Source of the DNA: Buchnera aphidicola (Chaetogeoica yunlongensis)
GTDB lineage: Bacteria > Pseudomonadota > Gammaproteobacteria > Enterobacterales > Enterobacteriaceae
Assembly: GCA_039829965.1 (NCBI GenBank)
Contig: CP139909.1
Coordinates: forward strand, 124,001-188,000
Reading direction: 5' to 3'
DNA length: 64,000 nucleotides
This document shows positions 7,479 through 16,842 of the stretch, piece after piece. The position numbers were made by a program, and so were the translations under genes. Below the pieces are notes generated by a model that saw only the letters and a program-made list of their open reading frames with translations, had not been told where the DNA came from and searched no databases. How positions within the stretch are numbered: position 1 is the first letter of the stretch; each line of letters begins with the position of its first letter.

Positions 7479-9911
7479 ATGGAATTTAGTGAAAATTGGT
7501 TATCAGAATGGCTTGGGATGGCTATTGATGATAAATTCTATGATCAAATTACTGAATCTGGTATAGAAATAGAAAGGACTAAAAAAGTATCAAAAATTTT
7601 TGAAAAAATTGTTGTAGGAGAAGTAATAGAATGTGAATATATTAGTATTCCTCATAAAATAATTTTTTTAAGAATAAAGATTTCAAAGGATAAAGTTATT
7701 TTTGTTATATCTTCTAATAATATTAGTTTTTCATGTGGAATGAAATTAGCTATAGCAACAAAAGATTCTAAATTATTTGATAATAAATCTATTGATTTTT
7801 TAAAATTTTTAGATAAAACTTCAGAAGGTATGGTCTGTTCTTTTGAAGATTTAGGGATGTTAAATATAAAAAATAGTATTATTGAAATATCTTCTGAGAT
7901 TTCTGTGGGTATTGATTTATGTGAGTTTTTATCATTTGAGAATGATAATATTATTAAAGTTAGCAGTACACCAAATCGCGCTGATGGAATAAGTATTTTA
8001 GGAATTGCTAGGGATATTTTAGCTTTAAATAATTTTAATTTACCTATATTGAAAAAATATCATATTAATGTAACTATTCCGGATAAATTTAGGATATTAA
8101 TTAATATACCTGATATTTGCATTTATTTTTGTGGTCGAATTATAAAAAATGTAAATTTAAATAAACAAACTCCTATTTGGATATTAGAACGATTAAGACG
8201 TTCTTCTATTAATTCTAAAAATGTTGTTTTAGATATTGTAAATTATGTATTAATAGAGTTAGGTCAACCGATTTTTGCATTTAGTATTAATGATGTTTTA
8301 AATCCTTTATTAATTAGACAGGCTAAATTAGGTGAGAGTTTTTATGATGAAGATAGAAAAGAATTTTTTTTAGATGAACGTGCGATAGTAATATCTGATT
8401 ACGAAAAAATATTAGTATTAGGTAATCATGTTCAGTCTTATCATTCGAAAATATCTTGTAAAGATAAAAATATATTTTTGGGATATTCTGTATTTAATTC
8501 TTCTTTATTATGTACTGATAAAAATTTATCTTTTGATTTTGGATATAGAAATCAGTTTACAGAATATTATGAAAGAGGAGTTGATCCGAGTATTCAATTA
8601 AAGACTTTGAACTATATAACACATTTGATTTTAAAAATATGTGGTGGTGATGCTGGAGATATTACTTCTACTGGATTATTGGAGAATAATTTTTATCGAA
8701 TAAAGATTATTTTGTTTAAGAATACTTTGTTTAAATATCTTAAAGGAGCTATTTCTTCTAGCTTAGTAAAAAAATATTTATTACAATTAGGTTATATGGT
8801 AGAAAGTAAAAAAGAATGCTGGATAGTTTTTCCCCCTAGTTGGAAGTTTGATATAAAAGTTGAGGAAGATATAATTGGTGAATTGATTCGTATTTTTGGT
8901 TATTATCATCTTCCTGCTTTAGAATTATTAACCAGTCATAACAATGTAATTGATTTTAATAATACCATTTCATATGAATGTTTAAATAGAGTTAAATTAT
9001 TTTTAACAGGTTTAGGGTATAATGAAGTTATTACTTATGGATTTGTAGATCCAAATATTCAAAGATTATTATTTTCTGAAAAGAAAATGTTGTTATTGTC
9101 TAATCCTATTTCAAAAAATATGTCATCTATGCGTTTATCGTTGTGGAATGGATTATTATCTAGTGTTTTGTATAATCAAAATCGTCAAGAAAAAATTATG
9201 CGTTTTTTTGAGAGTGGTTTATGTTTTGAAGAAAAGAGTGATGAATATTTAGGTGTAAGGCAAAGTTTATGTTTGTCTGGTGTAGTTAGTGGTTATAAAA
9301 ATGATAAACATTGGAGGTATGATAATCAAGTTTTTGAATTTTATGATTTAAAAGAAGATTTAGAGTTAATAATTCAATTATTAGGTAGAGTAGAAGCTAT
9401 AACATTTAAAAAAGAAGTTTGTTCAGGATTGTGTTCAGAACAAAGTGCTGCTATTTATTTAGAACAACAAAAAATTGGTGCGATTGGAGTCCTTGATCCT
9501 ATTGTTTCAAAAAAATTAGATTTGAAATATACTACTATTTTATTTGAATTAAATTGGAATAGGATAAAAAATGTTCCAGAACATAGAATAGAGAATATTT
9601 CTGAATATCCAGTTAGTTCGAGAGATATTTCCATTATTGTAGATGAATCAATATCAGCGAGTGACATTTTAAAGATAAGTAGAAATGTTTCATTAAATGA
9701 AATTTTAGAAGTAAAAATATTTGATATATTTCGTGGAGAAAAAATAGGTTTAGGTAAAAAAAGTATAACTTTAAATTTTGTATTTGGAAATACTGAAAAA
9801 ACTTTATCAGAAAATTTAATTTCTAATTTATTAAATGAATGTATTTCAGTTCTTAAATTGAATTTTAATGCAATATTGAGAGACAAAAAATATTATTTAA
9901 CCAAAAAATAA
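7479..9911 (+). CDS. pheT: Phenylalanyl-tRNA synthetase beta subunit with degenerate editing site
   Basis: The beta subunit binds tRNA-Phe and, in bacteria, hydrolyses Tyr-tRNA-Phe in its B3/B4 domain. It has 810 residues (795 in E. coli). Conserved parts include TPNRADG near residue 165, YERGVDP near 364, PSWKFDIKVEEDIIGE near 450 and the C-terminal anticodon-binding ferredoxin-like domain (VSSRDISIIVDE). The editing pocket is rewritten: E. coli His265, Gly318, Glu334, Thr354 and Ala356 correspond to Phe266, Gln319, Gly335, Asn358 and Phe360. The N-terminal EMAP-like tRNA-binding fold has also lost its HPNAD-type motif. Aminoacylation should persist without proofreading. ihfA, which follows pheT in E. 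coli, is absent. Confidence 0.95.
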   Translation: MEFSENWLSEWLGMAIDDKFYDQITESGIEIERTKKVSKIFEKIVVGEVIECEYISIPHKIIFLRIKISKDKVIFVISSNNISFSCGMKLAIATKDSKLFDNKSIDFLKFLDKTSEGMVCSFEDLGMLNIKNSIIEISSEISVGIDLCEFLSFENDNIIKVSSTPNRADGISILGIARDILALNNFNLPILKKYHINVTIPDKFRILINIPDICIYFCGRIIKNVNLNKQTPIWILERLRRSSINSKNVVLDIVNYVLIELGQPIFAFSINDVLNPLLIRQAKLGESFYDEDRKEFFLDERAIVISDYEKILVLGNHVQSYHSKISCKDKNIFLGYSVFNSSLLCTDKNLSFDFGYRNQFTEYYERGVDPSIQLKTLNYITHLILKICGGDAGDITSTGLLENNFYRIKIILFKNTLFKYLKGAISSSLVKKYLLQLGYMVESKKECWIVFPPSWKFDIKVEEDIIGELIRIFGYYHLPALELLTSHNNVIDFNNTISYECLNRVKLFLTGLGYNEVITYGFVDPNIQRLLFSEKKMLLLSNPISKNMSSMRLSLWNGLLSSVLYNQNRQEKIMRFFESGLCFEEKSDEYLGVRQSLCLSGVVSGYKNDKHWRYDNQVFEFYDLKEDLELIIQLLGRVEAITFKKEVCSGLCSEQSAAIYLEQQKIGAIGVLDPIVSKKLDLKYTTILFELNWNRIKNVPEHRIENISEYPVSSRDISIIVDESISASDILKISRNVSLNEILEVKIFDIFRGEKIGLGKKSITLNFVFGNTEKTLSENLISNLLNECISVLKLNFNAILRDKKYYLTKK

Positions 9912-10123
9912 TATTTTAAGGGAAACTATTTTTATTTATATATTAGTTAAAAAATATTTTATTTTTAATAATTATTACATTTATTTACAAAATACATGTT
10001 TGATTTTTTTATAGAAAAAATTTATATTTGACATTATTAAATTTTTATTAAATTTTATATATTTTGATATATTTAATGTTTTAACATAAATAATTTTAAT
10101 ATTTTTAAATTCTAGGAGCAATA

Positions 10124-10462
10124 ATGAATAATTTTATTTCTAAGGTATATGCTGGAAATAGCAGTGTTATTTCTAATAGTAATACACATTCTCTTATATT
10201 TATGTTAATAGTCTTTTTATTAATTTTTTATTTTATGATTTTTCGCCCTCAAAGAAAAAAAATGCAGGAACATCAAAAATTAATTAGTTCTCTTACTTAT
10301 GGTGATGAAGTTCTTACTTCTAGTGGATTTATAGGAAAAGTAGTTAAAATTACTAAAACAGATTATATTATGTTGGAATTGAATAATAATGTTAGAGTAT
10401 TTGTTAAATCTAATTTTATTACTTCTGTTTTTCCTAAGGGCACATTAAAGAGTATGGAATAA
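10124..10462 (+). CDS. yajC: YajC, Sec translocon accessory membrane protein
   Basis: YajC is a small single-span inner-membrane protein associated with SecDF-YidC. It has 112 residues (110 in E. coli). It has a hydrophilic N-terminus, one membrane helix at about residues 20-43, the family motif FYFMIFRPQRKK, and a cytosolic part with YGDEVLTSSGFIGKVV. A TAGGAG ribosome-binding site precedes the ATG. In E. coli it sits between tgt and secD-secF; none of these flank it here. Confidence 0.94.
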   Translation: MNNFISKVYAGNSSVISNSNTHSLIFMLIVFLLIFYFMIFRPQRKKMQEHQKLISSLTYGDEVLTSSGFIGKVVKITKTDYIMLELNNNVRVFVKSNFITSVFPKGTLKSME

Positions 10463-10789
10463 ATTAAATTTTAATTTCTAGTGTTTATAAATAAATTTTT
10501 TACATGCATATGTTTAAGATATTTCATTTATTTATTCATTAATAAAATTTAACTATGTTGAATTTTTGGTTAATTTTATTTTTAGATTTTGAATTTCAAT
10601 ATAATTTAAATTTAGTATGAATTATAGTTAATTCTATGGATATTTGTGTGACGTTTAGTATTTTTAATTTATAGTTTAGTATTAGTGTTTATGTTATAAA
10701 TTTTTAGATAATATGGTTAATATATAGAGATTGTTAGTATATTAAGATTAACTTTTCTATTTGTTTTTTATGAATAGTTTTTAAGGAAT
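10463..10789. other. Convergent intergenic region, yajC-glyS
   Basis: This 327-base spacer separates the 3' ends of yajC (plus) and glyS (minus). I see no homologous reading frame, tRNA or strong hairpin. It is slightly less monotonous than other spacers, so it may be eroded coding DNA (secD would follow yajC in E. coli), but no protein similarity is recognisable. Confidence 0.5.
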
Positions 10790-12901
10790 TCATTTAGATA
10801 GTTTTAAATTTAAGTCAGAAAAATTTGAGATGATAAGGAATAAATTTTTTATTTTTTTTAATAATGTTAGTCGATTAATTTTAATGTCAATATTTTCATG
10901 ATTAATTTTAACGTTATTAAAAAAGTTGTTAATATGGACACATAATTTTTGTAGCTGAAATAGCATGAATATATATTTTTCTTTTGAATCTAAAAGATTA
11001 TTTTTTTGAGTAAGAAATTTTAGTTTTTCTATTAATTGATTTTCTTCATATTGTTGTAATAACTCGGGTTTTATATCTTGAAATAATGTTGTATGAGTGT
11101 TTTTTAGTATATTATTAATACGTTTGTTAGTATGTATGATACTTATGATAGTATCTGGATGGTTTTTTAAGATATAAGACATTGCTTTTATTTTATAATT
11201 TATATAAATTAATTTTTCGGGATTATTCATCAGTATTGATTTAATAATAGAATGGTCATATGTTCTTTTTTCGTATATAGTAAATATTTTATTAAGTATG
11301 AATGGTATTATTTTTTGTATTAAGTTTTTTTTAATTAAGTCATTAGATAATATATTATATATTTCAAAAGATTGGTTTAATAATTTATATAAATTTATAT
11401 TTAAATTTTTTTTTGTAATAATACGTAATATTCCAATAGCTAAACGTCTTAATGCAAATGGATCTTTCTCGCTGATTTTGTCATAGTCGTTATGATAAAT
11501 ATGAAATATTCCAACTAATGTGTCTATTTTGTCTGCCAATGCTAATGAGTATGAGACTGGGTGAGATGGTAAAATATCTTTTGAAAATCTAGGATTATAT
11601 TGTTCTTTGATGGCTATTGAAATTTCTTTAGGTATAGAATGATATAATGCATAGTACATTCCTATTATTCCTGAATATTCTGGAAATTCAAATGCCATAT
11701 TAGTTACTAAGTCACATTTAGATAACTTTGCTGCTTGAATGCAATATTCTAAATTAGCGTTTGTATATTTTGAAATCCAAGTAACTAGTTTTTTTATTCT
11801 ATTGGTTTTTTCAAACATGTTTCCTAAATCATCGTAAAATATAACTTGTTTTAATAGTGGAATATAATCTATTAATTTTATTTGTGTATCTTTTTTAAAA
11901 AAATATTTTACATCGGAAAATTGAGTATTGATTATTTGTTCGTATCCTAAAATAATATTTTTAGGGGTATGAGTTTCGATATTAGAAACAATAATAAAGA
12001 AATTTAAGAGATTTTTTTTATTTTTATTATATATAGGAAAGCATTTTTGTTTTTTCTCTAAAATAGATGCTAATATTTCATTAGGAAGATTTAAGAATTT
12101 TATATTAAATGTTCCTACAAGTATTGTAGGCCATTCTACTAAGGATGTTATTTCTTCTAATAGTGTTTCGTTTATTTTTAAAATCCCATTGATTGATTTA
12201 GCAATTATAGTAGTTTCTTCTTTTATTTTATTTTTTCGAATATTATAGTCTGCAATAATTTTTCCTGATGTTAATAGTGTTAAAGAATATTCATTAGCAT
12301 GACTTAATATAATTTTTTTTTCAGTCATAAAAGTATGTCCAGATAATAGCCTATTTGTTTTTAGACCTAATATTTTACTTTTTATGACTTTATCATTTAA
12401 TAACATAATTATATTTCTAATCGGTCTAGAAAATTGAATATTTTTAGAATTCCATTTCATAGGATTAGAAATAGGAATATTTTTGATAGACAGTAAACAT
12501 ATTTCGTTAAGTATTTTTTCAATGTTTGCATGTTTTATTTCTTGAATATATGTAATCCATTCATGATTTTTTGATTTTATATTTTGAGTTTGATCTATAG
12601 TTATGTTAAGTTTTTTCATCCAATGATTTGTAATAGATGTTGATTGTCCAAATTTATCAAATGCATGTGTAATTAATGGTCCTTTATGTGTTATGTATAT
12701 TTTTTTTTTAATATCTATATGTATATTTTTAAGAAGTATTGCAATTCTTCTAGGTGTAGCAAACCAATTTATTTTTTTATACAAAAGATTGTATATTTTT
12801 GTGTATTTAATTATTTGTTTTTTAAAAGATATAGCAGTGTTTTTTAAATCTTTTGGTGGTAATTCTTCTGTTTCAATTTCAATTAAAAAATTTTGTTTCA
12901 T
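10790..12901 (-). CDS. glyS: Glycyl-tRNA synthetase beta subunit
   Basis: This is the beta subunit of the bacterial alpha2-beta2 GlyRS, which carries the tRNA-binding functions. It has 703 residues (689 in E. coli). Recognisable family blocks are the N-terminal FLIEIETEELPPKDLK, FATPRRIAIL near 47, KGPLITHAFD near 74, EWPTILVGTFN near 258, the CDLVTNMAFEFPEYSGIMG-like HD-type segment near 395 and DKIDTLVGIF near 460. The C-terminal anticodon-binding region is strongly diverged but the frame is intact. It follows glyQ by 20 bases in one operon. Confidence 0.94.
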   Translation of the reverse strand: MKQNFLIEIETEELPPKDLKNTAISFKKQIIKYTKIYNLLYKKINWFATPRRIAILLKNIHIDIKKKIYITHKGPLITHAFDKFGQSTSITNHWMKKLNITIDQTQNIKSKNHEWITYIQEIKHANIEKILNEICLLSIKNIPISNPMKWNSKNIQFSRPIRNIIMLLNDKVIKSKILGLKTNRLLSGHTFMTEKKIILSHANEYSLTLLTSGKIIADYNIRKNKIKEETTIIAKSINGILKINETLLEEITSLVEWPTILVGTFNIKFLNLPNEILASILEKKQKCFPIYNKNKKNLLNFFIIVSNIETHTPKNIILGYEQIINTQFSDVKYFFKKDTQIKLIDYIPLLKQVIFYDDLGNMFEKTNRIKKLVTWISKYTNANLEYCIQAAKLSKCDLVTNMAFEFPEYSGIIGMYYALYHSIPKEISIAIKEQYNPRFSKDILPSHPVSYSLALADKIDTLVGIFHIYHNDYDKISEKDPFALRRLAIGILRIITKKNLNINLYKLLNQSFEIYNILSNDLIKKNLIQKIIPFILNKIFTIYEKRTYDHSIIKSILMNNPEKLIYINYKIKAMSYILKNHPDTIISIIHTNKRINNILKNTHTTLFQDIKPELLQQYEENQLIEKLKFLTQKNNLLDSKEKYIFMLFQLQKLCVHINNFFNNVKINHENIDIKINRLTLLKKIKNLFLIISNFSDLNLKLSK

Positions 12902-12921
12902 GTATTTTCCTGTTTTGTATA

Positions 12922-13830
12922 TTAAGATGTCGGAGTAATAAATTTTATTTTATTTTTAATATAATAACTTGTTGCTATTTTTTTAGATAGATTTCTTATT
13001 TTTAAGATGTGTTTTTGTCTTTGTGTAGTGAAAAAATGTTTTTTTGCGTCTAGTAAATTAAAATAATGTATGGCATATAATAGATTTTCATATGCAGGTA
13101 TTATTAAGTTATCGGTTAAATTTATAATTCTATTCGCTTCTTCTAAATATTTTTGAAATAATTCAAAATGTAAATTAGAATTAGAATATTCAAAGTTATA
13201 TAGGGAATTTTCAATTTCATTATTTAGAAATAAATCACCGTACGTAATAATCATTGAATTTTCATTTTTAGTATTACTATTCCAAACAATGTCATAGATG
13301 TTTGTTTTATTTTGTATATACATAGTAAGTCTTTCTAGTCCATATGTAATTTCAGCAGTAATTGGATCACAATCTATTCCTCCAACTTGTTGAAAATAGG
13401 TGAATTGTGTAATTTCCATACCATTTAACCAAATTTCCCATCCTTTTCCCCATGCTCCTAATGTTGGATTTTCCCAATTATCTTCTATAAATCTTATATC
13501 GTTGTTTTTAAAATCTATATTAAGCATTTTTAACGAATTTAGATATAGTTCTTTAATATTTTTTGGAGCTGGTTTTATAATAACTTGGAATTGATAATAG
13601 TGTTGTAATCGATATGGATTTTTTCCGTATCGACCATCTGAAGGTCTTCTAGAGGATTGTACGTATGCTAATGAAATAGGTGTGGATCCAATTGTTCCAA
13701 AAAAAGTTTTTGGATGAAAGGTTCCAGCTCCTACAGATATATCTAATGCTTGAAGAATAACACAATTTTGTTGTTTCCAGTATTTTTTTAATACGCAGAT
13801 GATTTCATAAAACGTTTTAAAACTTTTCAT
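12922..13830 (-). CDS. glyQ: Glycyl-tRNA synthetase alpha subunit
   Basis: This is the catalytic subunit of class II GlyRS; 302 residues (303 in E. coli). It has strong conservation over its N-terminal two thirds: TFYEIICVLKKYWKQQNC, GAGTFHPKTFFGTIG, SSRRPSDGRYGKNPYRLQHYYQFQV, GAWGKGWEIWLNGMEITQFTYFQQ and a GLERLTMYIQ motif 3. It is divergent from nfo across a 284-base AT-rich region that must hold both promoters. Confidence 0.96.
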   Translation of the reverse strand: MKSFKTFYEIICVLKKYWKQQNCVILQALDISVGAGTFHPKTFFGTIGSTPISLAYVQSSRRPSDGRYGKNPYRLQHYYQFQVIIKPAPKNIKELYLNSLKMLNIDFKNNDIRFIEDNWENPTLGAWGKGWEIWLNGMEITQFTYFQQVGGIDCDPITAEITYGLERLTMYIQNKTNIYDIVWNSNTKNENSMIITYGDLFLNNEIENSLYNFEYSNSNLHFELFQKYLEEANRIINLTDNLIIPAYENLLYAIHYFNLLDAKKHFFTTQRQKHILKIRNLSKKIATSYYIKNKIKFITPTS

Positions 13831-14114
13831 TTTTACCTATTTTAATTTTTGTAAGATAATGTATGATTGATTTTTAGCTATAAATTTTATATAGTAAACT
13901 AGTATATAATTTTAGTGATTACTTGCAATTTTAAGTTATTCATAAGTATTAATATGTTGTATTTTTTAGATATAGGTTACTTATATTTGTATAAATATAA
14001 ATTATTTTAATATAATATATTATAAATATAATACATTTTTTTAGTTTTTTTTTAGGATTTGTAAATGTAAACTTTTATATTTCTATATAAAAATTTTTAT
14101 ATATAGGAAATACA

Positions 14115-14951
14115 ATGAAATATATAGGTCCTCATCTTAGTATTGTAGGAGGATTAGATCAAGTTGTTTATAGAGCTAATAAATTAGGTGCAACAGCTTT
14201 TTCATTTTTTTTAGGAAGTCCTTTAAGATGGAAGTTAGTTAACTTTGATAATTTAGAAATTAAAAAGTTTGTATTTTTATGCACATATTTTCAATATTTT
14301 TCTAATCAGATTTTACCTCATAGTAGTTATTTAGTTAATTTAGGTCATCCATCTAATGATTATTTAAATAAATCTAGATTATTTTTTATAAATGAAATAG
14401 TTAATTGTAGAAAGCTAGGTTTATCTCTTTTGAATTTCCATCCAGGTAGTCATTTGAAACGAATAGATGAACAGTCTTGTTTAAAGAGAATTTCAGATTC
14501 AATTAATTTTGCTTTAGAAAATACAACTGGAATAAAACTAGTCATTGAAAATACAGCTGGACAGGGTTCAAATGTAGGATATTGCTTTGAGCATTTAGCA
14601 GATATCATTTATCGAATTGAAGATAAGACTCGAATAGGAGTTTGTTTAGATACTTGTCATTTATATTCAGCTGGATATGATCTCAATACTGAATCAGAAT
14701 GTAGTAAAACATTTAAAAAATTTGATCAAATTGTTGGATTGAATTATTTATCTGGTATGCATATTAATGATTCTAAAACAAAAAAAAATAGTCGAGTTGA
14801 TCGACATCATAATTTAGGATACGGATATATTGGAAAATTAGTATTTAGTTGGATTATTAAAAATATTAATTATAAAATTTTTCCAATGATTTTAGAAACA
14901 ACAAATCATTCTTTATGGCAGGAAGAAATAGATTGGATAAAATCTTTATAA
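14115..14951 (+). CDS. nfo: Endonuclease IV
   Basis: This AP endonuclease cleaves 5' of abasic sites in base excision repair. It has 278 residues (285 in E. coli). All metal-binding residues of the TIM barrel appear in order: His in LPHSSYLVN, His in NFHPGSH, Glu in IENTAGQG, Asp and His in CLDTCHLYSAGYD, His in GMHINDSK, Asp and His in DRHHNLGYG, and Glu in ILETTNH. An AGGAAAT ribosome-binding site precedes the ATG. Its retention means some base-excision repair remains in this reduced genome. Confidence 0.95.
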   Translation: MKYIGPHLSIVGGLDQVVYRANKLGATAFSFFLGSPLRWKLVNFDNLEIKKFVFLCTYFQYFSNQILPHSSYLVNLGHPSNDYLNKSRLFFINEIVNCRKLGLSLLNFHPGSHLKRIDEQSCLKRISDSINFALENTTGIKLVIENTAGQGSNVGYCFEHLADIIYRIEDKTRIGVCLDTCHLYSAGYDLNTESECSKTFKKFDQIVGLNYLSGMHINDSKTKKNSRVDRHHNLGYGYIGKLVFSWIIKNINYKIFPMILETTNHSLWQEEIDWIKSL

Positions 14952-15111
14952 CGTTTTTAATAATTTTAGAAAACATTAGTTTTTTAGTATTTTTTGTTAG
15001 AGTGATTTTATAAAGTTTTATATTTTTTAAATATTTAAAAGTGTTTTAATTTTATTTTATTTGTAGTAAATTGTTTAATAAAATTCTATTTTTGGTAATA
15101 TTGAGTAAATT

Positions 15112-15405
15112 ATGTTAACTATTTATGGAACTAAGCGTATAAAATTTGGTACTAATGCTAGTAGAAATTTGCGTTTAAGAGATAAGTTTCCTGCTATAGT
15201 ATACTGTTCTTCTAAACCTAATTTAGCCATTGAATTAGAACAGTATGTTTTTTTAAATATGGAAATAAAGAAAATTGATCTTTATAAAACAAAAATTTTA
15301 TTGGTTATTAATGATATTGAATGTATAGTTCAAATCAAAACTATTCAAAGGCATGTGTTTAAATCTAAGATTTTACATATTGATTTTTTAAGGATATCTT
15401 CTTGA
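15112..15405 (+). CDS. rplY: 50S ribosomal protein L25
   Basis: This is the 5S rRNA-binding protein L25; 97 residues (94 in E. coli, the short form without the CTC extension). Matches to the family include the N-terminal MLTIYG, SRNLRLRDKFPAIVY and the C-terminal QRHVFKSKILHIDFLRI. It lies just upstream of tRNA-Pro(GGG), echoing the rplY...proL neighbourhood of E. coli. Confidence 0.93.
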   Translation: MLTIYGTKRIKFGTNASRNLRLRDKFPAIVYCSSKPNLAIELEQYVFLNMEIKKIDLYKTKILLVINDIECIVQIKTIQRHVFKSKILHIDFLRISS

Positions 15406-15480
15406 TAAATATAGCAGTTTATGTATAAAAATAATGTTAGTATATTTCTAATGTTTTAGAAAGATACAATAGATATATTT

Positions 15481-15555
15481 CGGCACGTAGCGCAGTATAG
15501 TAGCATACTGATATGGGGTGTCAGTAGCCAAGAAGTTCGAATTCTTTCGTGCCGA
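15481..15555 (+). tRNA. proL: tRNA-Pro (anticodon GGG)
   Basis: The acceptor stem CGGCACG (15481-15487) pairs with CGTGCCG (15548-15554), discriminator A at 15555. The D-arm starts GCGC, the anticodon stem CTGAT/GTCAG encloses the loop ATGGGGT with anticodon GGG preceded by T33 and followed by G37, and the T-loop contains TTCGAAT. The 5' half matches E. coli proL nearly base for base. The 3' CCA is not encoded (GAA follows). GGG alone reads CCC and CCU, so another proline tRNA must exist elsewhere for the many CCA codons in this window. Confidence 0.93.
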
Positions 15556-15676
15556 GAATAATTTATTTAACAGAATTACATAGTTTAGATAAAAATTATT
15601 TTTATTATTTATAAAATAAAAATTTATTTTTGTAATATAGATAATACAAATGTAATATATGGTGATTAATTTATGG

Positions 15677-16438
15677 CTATTTAATAAATATATCCCACAG
15701 TAGTTGTCTAATAAGAATGATTTTTGGATTATATTGAATATAAATCATAACTATGATTCCAATAGATAAAAACATTATTGGAAAAAATAAAAAATGTATA
15801 TAAAATATACTTTTTTTCTTTAAATCAGATTTTTTTTCTATATATTTCCATAATAAAAATATTCCTAACCATATAAATAATATGGAAGAAAAAAATTGTA
15901 ATTTTAAATATGTTTCTATATTGTAGTTAATAGTGGTGTTTATGGCTATTCCAGCAAATATTCCAGGTAAAAAATATATTGGTGGCCATAGTATGCATCC
16001 TATTATATTAGGAAGAATAAATTTTTTTAATGATATATTTAGCATTCCACAAACCATAGGGATTAATGGTCTTATTGGTCCTATAAATCTTCCTATAAAT
16101 ATTGTAGACATAGGGTATTTTTTTAATGTATTTTTAGTTCTATTTAAAACAATGTTATTTTTTTTTAATAAAGAAACTTTTTTTAAATATTTTTTAAATT
16201 TCCATCCTAAATAATAAGATATCCAATCTCCAAACATACAACCTATTATTCCTGATATCCATGCTGGATATAATTTCAGTGTTCCATTTCCTATAAATGT
16301 GCCTAAAATAGACATAAAAACTATTCCAGGTAAAATTAATCCTATTAATGCCAGTGATTCTAAAAAGCTTATTATTGTTATTATCAATAAAGCATGTGTC
16401 ATAGATTTTTTTATTAAATAAACCAACCACGCTTCCAT
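15677..16438 (-). CDS. yabI: DedA-family inner-membrane protein YabI
   Basis: This DedA/SNARE-associated family membrane protein is implicated in polyprenyl-phosphate or phospholipid handling and membrane homeostasis. It has 253 residues, against about 254 for E. coli YabI, to which it aligns throughout. The family signature is clear: FLESLALIGLILPG near residue 25, GIIGCMFGDWISYYLGW near 64, the re-entrant GRFIGPIRPLIPMVCGML near 118 and NIIGCILWPPIYFLPGIFAG near 144. Several hydrophobic helices follow. DedA proteins are often collectively essential, which may explain retention of one member. Confidence 0.93.
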   Translation of the reverse strand: MEAWLVYLIKKSMTHALLIITIISFLESLALIGLILPGIVFMSILGTFIGNGTLKLYPAWISGIIGCMFGDWISYYLGWKFKKYLKKVSLLKKNNIVLNRTKNTLKKYPMSTIFIGRFIGPIRPLIPMVCGMLNISLKKFILPNIIGCILWPPIYFLPGIFAGIAINTTINYNIETYLKLQFFSSILFIWLGIFLLWKYIEKKSDLKKKSIFYIHFLFFPIMFLSIGIIVMIYIQYNPKIILIRQLLWDIFIK

Positions 16439-16842
16439 ATTTTCTCATTTTATTTATAAAACATATTTTGTTTAAATTATTGTTTTGGAGTGTTTACATT
16501 TATTATGTATAATATATAAAATATTTAGTTTTATATCATGCTTTTTTATTTAGTAATTTTTAAAAAATTATTGATAATGAAGTATTATTGATTTTTTGTT
16601 AAGAATTATTTTTAAAAAACATTTGATATAATTATATTATGGATATGTAAATACATTTTTTTATTTTGATTTGAATAATATAAAATTTAATATAAAGAAA
16701 GTATTATGTGCAAATTTTATAAAAATTTGGTATAATAGATTTTTAGTATTATAATTTAGATGATAACTGTGTTTGCAATAAGAATTATATATTAATAAAA
16801 ATAGGTTTAATTAGAATATTTTGAATTTTTTATTTTATATTT
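16439..16842. other. Divergent intergenic region, yabI-ksgA
   Basis: This is a 404-base AT-rich spacer between divergent genes. No gene or tRNA is recognisable. In E. coli surA and pdxA lie upstream of ksgA; no similarity to either remains here. The only regulatory-looking element is an extended -10 box near 16728. Confidence 0.55.
16728..16736 (+). promoter_or_regulatory. Putative extended -10 promoter for ksgA
   Basis: TGGTATAAT is a perfect extended -10 element (TGnTATAAT), about 105 bases upstream of the ksgA start codon. No convincing -35 hexamer is visible, which extended -10 promoters do not strictly need. Chance occurrence in such AT-rich DNA is a real alternative. Confidence 0.35.

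Noticed and set aside
16500..16800. Possible replication origin or DnaA-box cluster in the AT-rich yabI-ksgA spacer
   Set aside because: No TTATCCACA-type boxes or GATC cluster are present, and AT-richness is typical of every spacer here.
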